Source: Myrica gale
Taxonomy: Eukaryota; Streptophyta; Magnoliopsida; Fagales; Myricaceae
Length of the DNA: 64,000 nt
Assembly (NCBI GenBank): GCA_963930655.1
Contig: OZ005610.1
Location: 15,195,001-15,259,000 of the forward strand
Reading direction: 5' to 3'
Shown: positions 59,382 to 64,000 of the stretch, piece after piece
Numbering within the stretch: the first letter of the stretch is position 1
Layout of the letters: the number at the start of each line of letters is the position of its first letter
The notes under the pieces: generated by a model
Seen by the model: only the letters and a program-made list of their open reading frames with translations
Told to the model about the DNA's origin: nothing
Database searches by the model: none
Program-made: the position numbers and the translations under genes

Positions 59382-60301
59382 TTATCCTTCTTTACTTTGT
59401 TCTTCCCTCAAGTGTGGGTATTTCGAGTACATTTCGCTTTCTAACTCCCATGAGGCCTCTTCTACTCCATGGTTTTTCCACAAAATCTTAACAAGCGGTA
59501 TGGTTTTAGTCCTTAGTTGTTGTTCCTTCCTATCCAAAACCCTTATAGATTCTTCTACATATGTAAGGTTTTCTCTAACCTGCAAGGGCTCGTAATCTAA
59601 GACATGGGTAGGGTCAGGTATATACTTCCTTAGGAGCGATACATGAAACACGTTGTGGACTCCCTCTAAGCAAGGTGGTAGGGCCAACCTGTACGCCACG
59701 AGCCCGATTCTGTCTAAGATCTCAAAGGGTACTATGAATCTGGGTTGGAGCTTTCCTTTCTTCCCGAATCTCGCTATACCCTTTTTCGGGGAAATCTTCA
59801 AAAATACCTTGCTTCCAGCCTCAAATTCAAGTTCTCTTCTTCGGTTGTCCGCATAGCTCAACGACATTTGAAATCCATGACGCAAGCCCTGAGCATATCC
59901 TCCAGAATTTGTATAGTCCTTTCCGACTGCCAATCCGTCTGTGGGTGGAAAGCGGTACTAAAATTCAATCGAGTTCCCAGTGACCCCTGCAATCGTTTCC
60001 AGAATCTCGAAGTAAATCTCGGATCTCTATCCGACACTATGCTCTTGGGCACCCCATGTAGTCTAATGATCTCTTGGAGATAAATCTCCGCTAACTTCTC
60101 CGGGGTATACTTCACCTTAATGGGTAAGAAGTGTGCCGACTTGGTTAATCGGTCCACGATCACCCATATAGAATCATAACCCGAAGTAGTTCGAGGCAAC
60201 CCTACTACAAAATCCATGGCTATCCCTTCCCACTTCCATTCAGGGATCTCTAGAGGCTTTAATGTTCCTGCTGGCCTCTGGATATCCCTTCCCACTTCCA
60301 T
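59382..60301 (-). pseudogene. Integrase and C-terminal region of Gypsy D
   Basis: From right to left: the integrase core ([57 protein letters not shown]), then a second frame with [20 protein letters not shown] and PFEILDRIGLVAYRLALPP. The chromodomain-type end follows (DRKEQQLRTKTIPLVKILW, NHGVEEASWELESEM). The wording is Tekay-like. Reverse transcriptase and everything upstream are missing, replaced by an LTR piece at 60304. Few breaks within the surviving part. Confidence 0.88.
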
Positions 60302-60303
60302 TC

Positions 60304-60623
60304 AAGGACTCACATATTTCCAAGGCTAAAGCCCCTAATTAAATACTTCCAAATATTGTAACTTAGGGACATATTCCATTAATAAAACAATTCAAGCTAA
60401 TAAATCTCAATTGCTCAATTTAACAATGGCAAAATAATATAACATTTAAATTCTAGCTTAAAACTCATAAAACGTTAGGGAAAAAAAATTTCACCTAGAC
60501 ATAACTTTAGATTAATATAACCATACATGCATTTCTCAATAATACATACTTAAGAGGTCATATGCAATAAATTTCTCTCTTTCCTCGTTTTAAAATGGCA
60601 TAAACAAGGTCCGGGGTCTCACA
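60304..60623 (-). repeat. Truncated LTR copy of Gypsy D
   Basis: On the minus strand it starts TGTGAGACCCCGGACC at 60623 and matches 58167-58506 closely, with a small deletion. It ends at CAAGGACTCAC, where it meets integrase directly. The missing middle of the element was therefore lost by deletion between the LTR and pol. Confidence 0.82.
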
Positions 60624-60890
60624 ATTTTAGTTGTTGAGTTGGGCCAAGCCCGCCAAGGAAGGAGTTGGTTAAAAGCTCATGTGACTATAAGTATGACTTA
60701 ATTTTAATAGGAAGTATTCAAAAACAGAAGAATTGTCTAGTATATGATTTTATATTTAGAGGCTGGCCACTTCGAATAGGTCATTTTATTTTCTTTTTAT
60801 TTTCTTCGAATCCAAACACCTTTCAAATTTAGGTTTGTCACACACGTGAAAGTTTGAAGAAGTCGAGTCTAATCACATCAAGAAAGAAAT
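60624..60890 (-). repeat. Inverted duplication, arm B part 1
   Basis: The reverse complement matches 35880-36095, with GGCCCAACTCAACAACTA and GTGGCCAGCCTCTA as landmarks. The left edge is the Gypsy D LTR start, showing that D inserted into this arm. Confidence 0.7.
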
Positions 60891-60960
60891 CATATGTGTG
60901 GGTGATTAATAAAGAATAATAGGGTCTAAACCTACTAGGCTAATAAGTACGTGTTAGAAT

Positions 60961-61220
60961 AGTGGCAAACCTCAATGCTCGGTGAAGGAGCTTGAGGGGT
61001 GGATGTAAGCGGGTTTGCCGAACCTCCTAAAAACCGAGTGTTTGATCCTCTTACATTATCTTTACTTTTAGCACATATTTACTCTTATTACATATTATAT
61101 ATTTGTGCTAAGTTAGGCTTTACTTTGCAAACAAGTATTTGGGGGATAATATTGAAAAGTTTTAGAAAACCAATTCACCCCCTCTTGGGTTGCCTTAATC
61201 CTGTAAACTAGGGACTTACA
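60961..61220 (+). mobile_element. 3' fragment of the 13.9-kb solo LTR family
   Basis: Matches the last 260 bp or so of the solo LTR at 13948-15180 (GGTGAAGGAGCTTGAGGGGT, CGGGTTTGCCGAACC, CCCCCTCTTGGGTTGCC) and ends with GGGACTTACA. The 5' part is absent. Confidence 0.75.
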
Positions 61221-61346
61221 TAATATTATAAGGATGGATCAGGGAAAAAGAAAATAGTAATAATTGGGAGGTATAAAAGCAGCTAGGCTTTAGAAAAGAA
61301 TTAAAGAAGATTCTACCCTTGTTGACCTATTCGGCTAATAAGTACG

Positions 61347-62490
61347 TGTTAGATGTGTGTCCTCAAAACCAATCATTTTTGCATAATTATGAGATTATTA
61401 TAATCACTTGCATATTATTTTGGATACATGTATAGACACAAGATGCCATATTTACAATGACATGAGATGTCATATTTTTTAGCAATATTGTAGAAAAATC
61501 AGGCCAATGATTAATGAATCGGAGGCGGGGAGTATGACTTTTCGGATCCTTGTTGACTCACTTTGTTCTAGACCAAGATACGTGATAATGTACAAATAGG
61601 TCTACACTCGTTGTGCCTCTATAAGATAGAATGATGGACTCCGTCATTAAGGTGGTGACCTTAAGCAAACGAGTGGGTGAAATGTAAGAATACATGCACT
61701 GAACCAGATCAAATTTGAATACCTTTTGGAAATGATCACTGATGTAAAGAATGATATTCAGCACAATAAACTTATGTTATCCTTAGACCTGAGAGAGTTA
61801 AGTGAATTAGAATCCACCAGTCTATTGATGAGGTAGTATATTCATTATGTCTGTATATTGTTGGACTCTCATAAAACGCTGCGCAGCGAGATTTCGTGAA
61901 AAATGTTTTCACGGTTTTTACTTACATAATCTATGAAGTACATATTTGCGAAAATATTTTTGGAAAGTTTTGGAAATCCAACTAGGTCTGAGAATTAAGA
62001 ATTATATGAGCTAGGGACATAATCGGTGATATTATTCCAGTCCTATTAGCTCATGTGGAATATAGTATTGTGGAAGGATAAATAAGCGTATAATCGTTAG
62101 CAAAAGGGATTTCACAAAAAAAATCTCATTATCTCGGGGGTCAATTGTGATATGTTAATGGATATGATCACAATTTATTGAAGCTCATAAATTCGGATTA
62201 TAGAATATAAGGGAGTTTAATGAAAAAAGTTTCTCATGATGATCCTAGGGCCGAGATTTGAGATCCCTATAGATCTCACGCTATAACATAGTTGAGTTCT
62301 GAGCCAACCATTATAAATAGCTCAGAAACTCATTTGAGATAGAAGAATTCATTTTCACGTGAGAGTTTCTCTCTCTAGATTTTCTCTCTAAAATCTCTCT
62401 CAAAGTTATTATATTAGGGAAACAAATATTTTTTAATTATTATATTAGACTAAAATTTTGGATAACGAAAACCTAAGTATTGCTTACTGT
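61347..62490 (+). repeat. LTR-like sequence, probably Copia type
   Basis: Starts TGTTAGATGTGTGTCCTC and ends near TTACTGTCA. It shares several blocks with 13482-13947: AGCTCATGTGGAATATAGTA, GGTCAATTGTGATATGTTAA and GAGATCCCTATAGATCTCA. A TATA-like TTATAAATAGCTC is present near 62311. It replaces the continuation of the inverted duplication at 62491. Confidence 0.45.
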
Positions 62491-62491
62491 C

Positions 62492-63417
62492 AGTTTGATC
62501 TAACAGAAAAAAAAACCGAATAAAAAAAGGAACATAATATACATAGAATAGACTGTGAGCTGTTTGCACTTCGCGAAAGCCACTTTAACTTAACCAGAAG
62601 TAATTCCTAATGGGCCTAAACGTAGGATAGCGGATATCGGTCAGAGAAAAGCCTAAAGGACAAAAATGTGTATAAGCAAGACCAGCCATGAATTAATTTT
62701 TGGTTTGGTAATTGCTAAAAGTCGTACTTTTGGTACCCAAAATGCATAAACTGAAAATACTGCAAAAGAAAAATTAAATGAAAATAAATGAACTGAAATT
62801 TTTTTTCCCGTTTCAGATTTTTGGGTGGAATAAACAGGCTTAACGATGGGAAATTAATTATTATAAGCTTTTTTGTGATAGAATGTGTATATATATACAA
62901 CCTTCCTCGACTCCATATGTATACTCTCCTTCGTCTCGAAAAACCTCAAAGCCTTCCAATTATACCATAATTGCAAATATATCTAATATACTTTGTTCCG
63001 TTCTTTGCATGTTAATTGTTTTAAGAGAGGCTTTTGAAATGGTACTCCTAGGTTGAGAGCTAGCTAGGGACAGCTAACGTTGGAAATTTTTTCTGGATAA
63101 ATTGTTTGTAGTGCTAATTTTCTATTGAGTTCTGCTAAACTATTACATTTTCGAATCACCGAAGAAAAAAAATATTCATAAATATTTTGATCAACATTAT
63201 ATATAATTAGCAGTTTGAGACATAAGATCAAGAGCCTTTGGATGGGTATAAAATTAGGATCATGCAACATATATCAGCAGTGCTGGCAACCTTATATATG
63301 TCTGATGAAGTAATATCAGTAGTCCTTAGAGTAATAGCACACAGATTGTTTAATCACAATAAATAGACGACAAAGTACAGACGTACGTCGATTGATCAAG
63401 GGATGGCTGATGTGAAC
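62492..63417 (-). repeat. Inverted duplication, arm B part 2
   Basis: The reverse complement matches 37310-38243 at roughly 93-95 percent by eye. It is cut on the right by a CRM-like LTR at 63418 and on the left by the LTR-like sequence ending near 62490. Confidence 0.85.
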
Positions 63418-64000
63418 TCCGTTATCCCGTAACGAGTCCCAACAACTATAGGGAACCCAAGATCGTTTCTAGAATGGATCCGAGTGGAACCTCGACCCGT
63501 TGACGTTATCCCGTAACGAGACCCAACAACTATAGGGAACCCAAGATCATTTCTAGAATGGATTCGAGTGGAACCTCGACCCGTTGCTTAGGAAAGCAAG
63601 AACCTCGGTATGGTGATGACGCCACAAACGGGGATGGAAATCCGTTTGATAAGTCGAGTTGAACGTCAAGGGAAATCCTGATAAGTTCGAGAAGTTCTTC
63701 AAAGAACCAAAGAGAATCACAAGACCTCTCAAATAATATTAATCTCAAAGTTGTGTCTTCTACATGCCCAAATGCCCTTTAAATATACTTGGAACATCCC
63801 TCCAAGAATAGGATTCTGATTAAAAAGGGAAACTAATTCAAATTTGAAAGAAATTAAATTCTCCTAAAAATCCGGCTAAAGAAAAGGGATAAACCAACAT
63901 TTGAAAAGTGATTCAAATGCAAATTCAAACATTCCTAAAAGTTAGGAAAAGGGATAAGCTAGCATTTGATTTGAATTCAAATTCAAATCAAATATTCCTA
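63418..64000 (-). mobile_element. CRM-related LTR, cut by the window edge
   Basis: On the minus strand this is the 3' end of an LTR related to the CRM LTR at 49590-50341: it begins (plus strand) TGATGTGAAC, exactly at the LTR terminus. Resemblance is strong to about 63720 and then weak, so it is a different subfamily. About 75 bp near the terminus (CCCGTAACGAG to GAACCTCGACCCGTTG) are tandemly doubled at about 63424-63500 and 63505-63590. Confidence 0.75.

Overview
The window is nuclear DNA of a flowering plant, most likely a eudicot: AT-rich, with spliced genes and every class of plant transposon. No tools were run; all homology calls are recognition of protein and repeat motifs by eye.

One intact host gene is visible. 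On the minus strand at 1280-8269, sixteen exons encode a 438-residue SWC4/DMAP1-like subunit of the SWR1 and NuA4 chromatin complexes. Every splice site follows GT-AG and the frame stays open throughout. Intron 12 carries a 1.2 kb hAT transposon remnant, and intron 5 an old internal duplication. Two host pseudogenes lie further right: an alpha/beta-hydrolase-like gene (28.4-29.4 kb) and the second exon of a gibberellin 3-oxidase (46.4-46.9 kb). Several exon-like scraps could not be named.

From about 10 kb onward the window is mostly repeats. In order: a four-unit array of tRNA-derived SINE-like monomers (10.1-10.6 kb); a solo LTR with a perfect 5-bp target duplication inside another LTR-like sequence (13.5-15.2 kb); a Ty3/Gypsy chromovirus A with both LTRs, holding a Mutator-type MITE (16.3-23.7 kb); a long hairpin (25.9-26.2 kb); a plus-strand Gypsy LTR with a nested LTR fragment (32.7-35.0 kb); one arm of an inverted duplication (35.9-38.2 kb); a truncated minus-strand Gypsy B (38.7-42.9 kb); a Reina-like Gypsy fragment with a CACTA end (43.1-45.0 kb); and Gypsy D, whose LTR is split by a young CRM-type centromeric retrotransposon (49.6-57.8 kb). 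After D come the second arm of the inverted duplication and the tip of another CRM-like LTR at the right edge.

The nesting gives a relative history. The inverted duplication came first, Gypsy D inserted into one arm, and CRM then inserted into D's LTR. CRM's two 752-bp LTRs differ at only about four positions, so it is recent. Its pol frame crosses the polypurine tract and ends inside the 3' LTR, and its leader is duplicated around an inverted LTR tip. The CRM copies suggest, but do not prove, a pericentromeric location. I found no novel multi-gene system; the most interesting structures are the CRM architecture, the hairpin, the SINE-like array and the inverted duplication.
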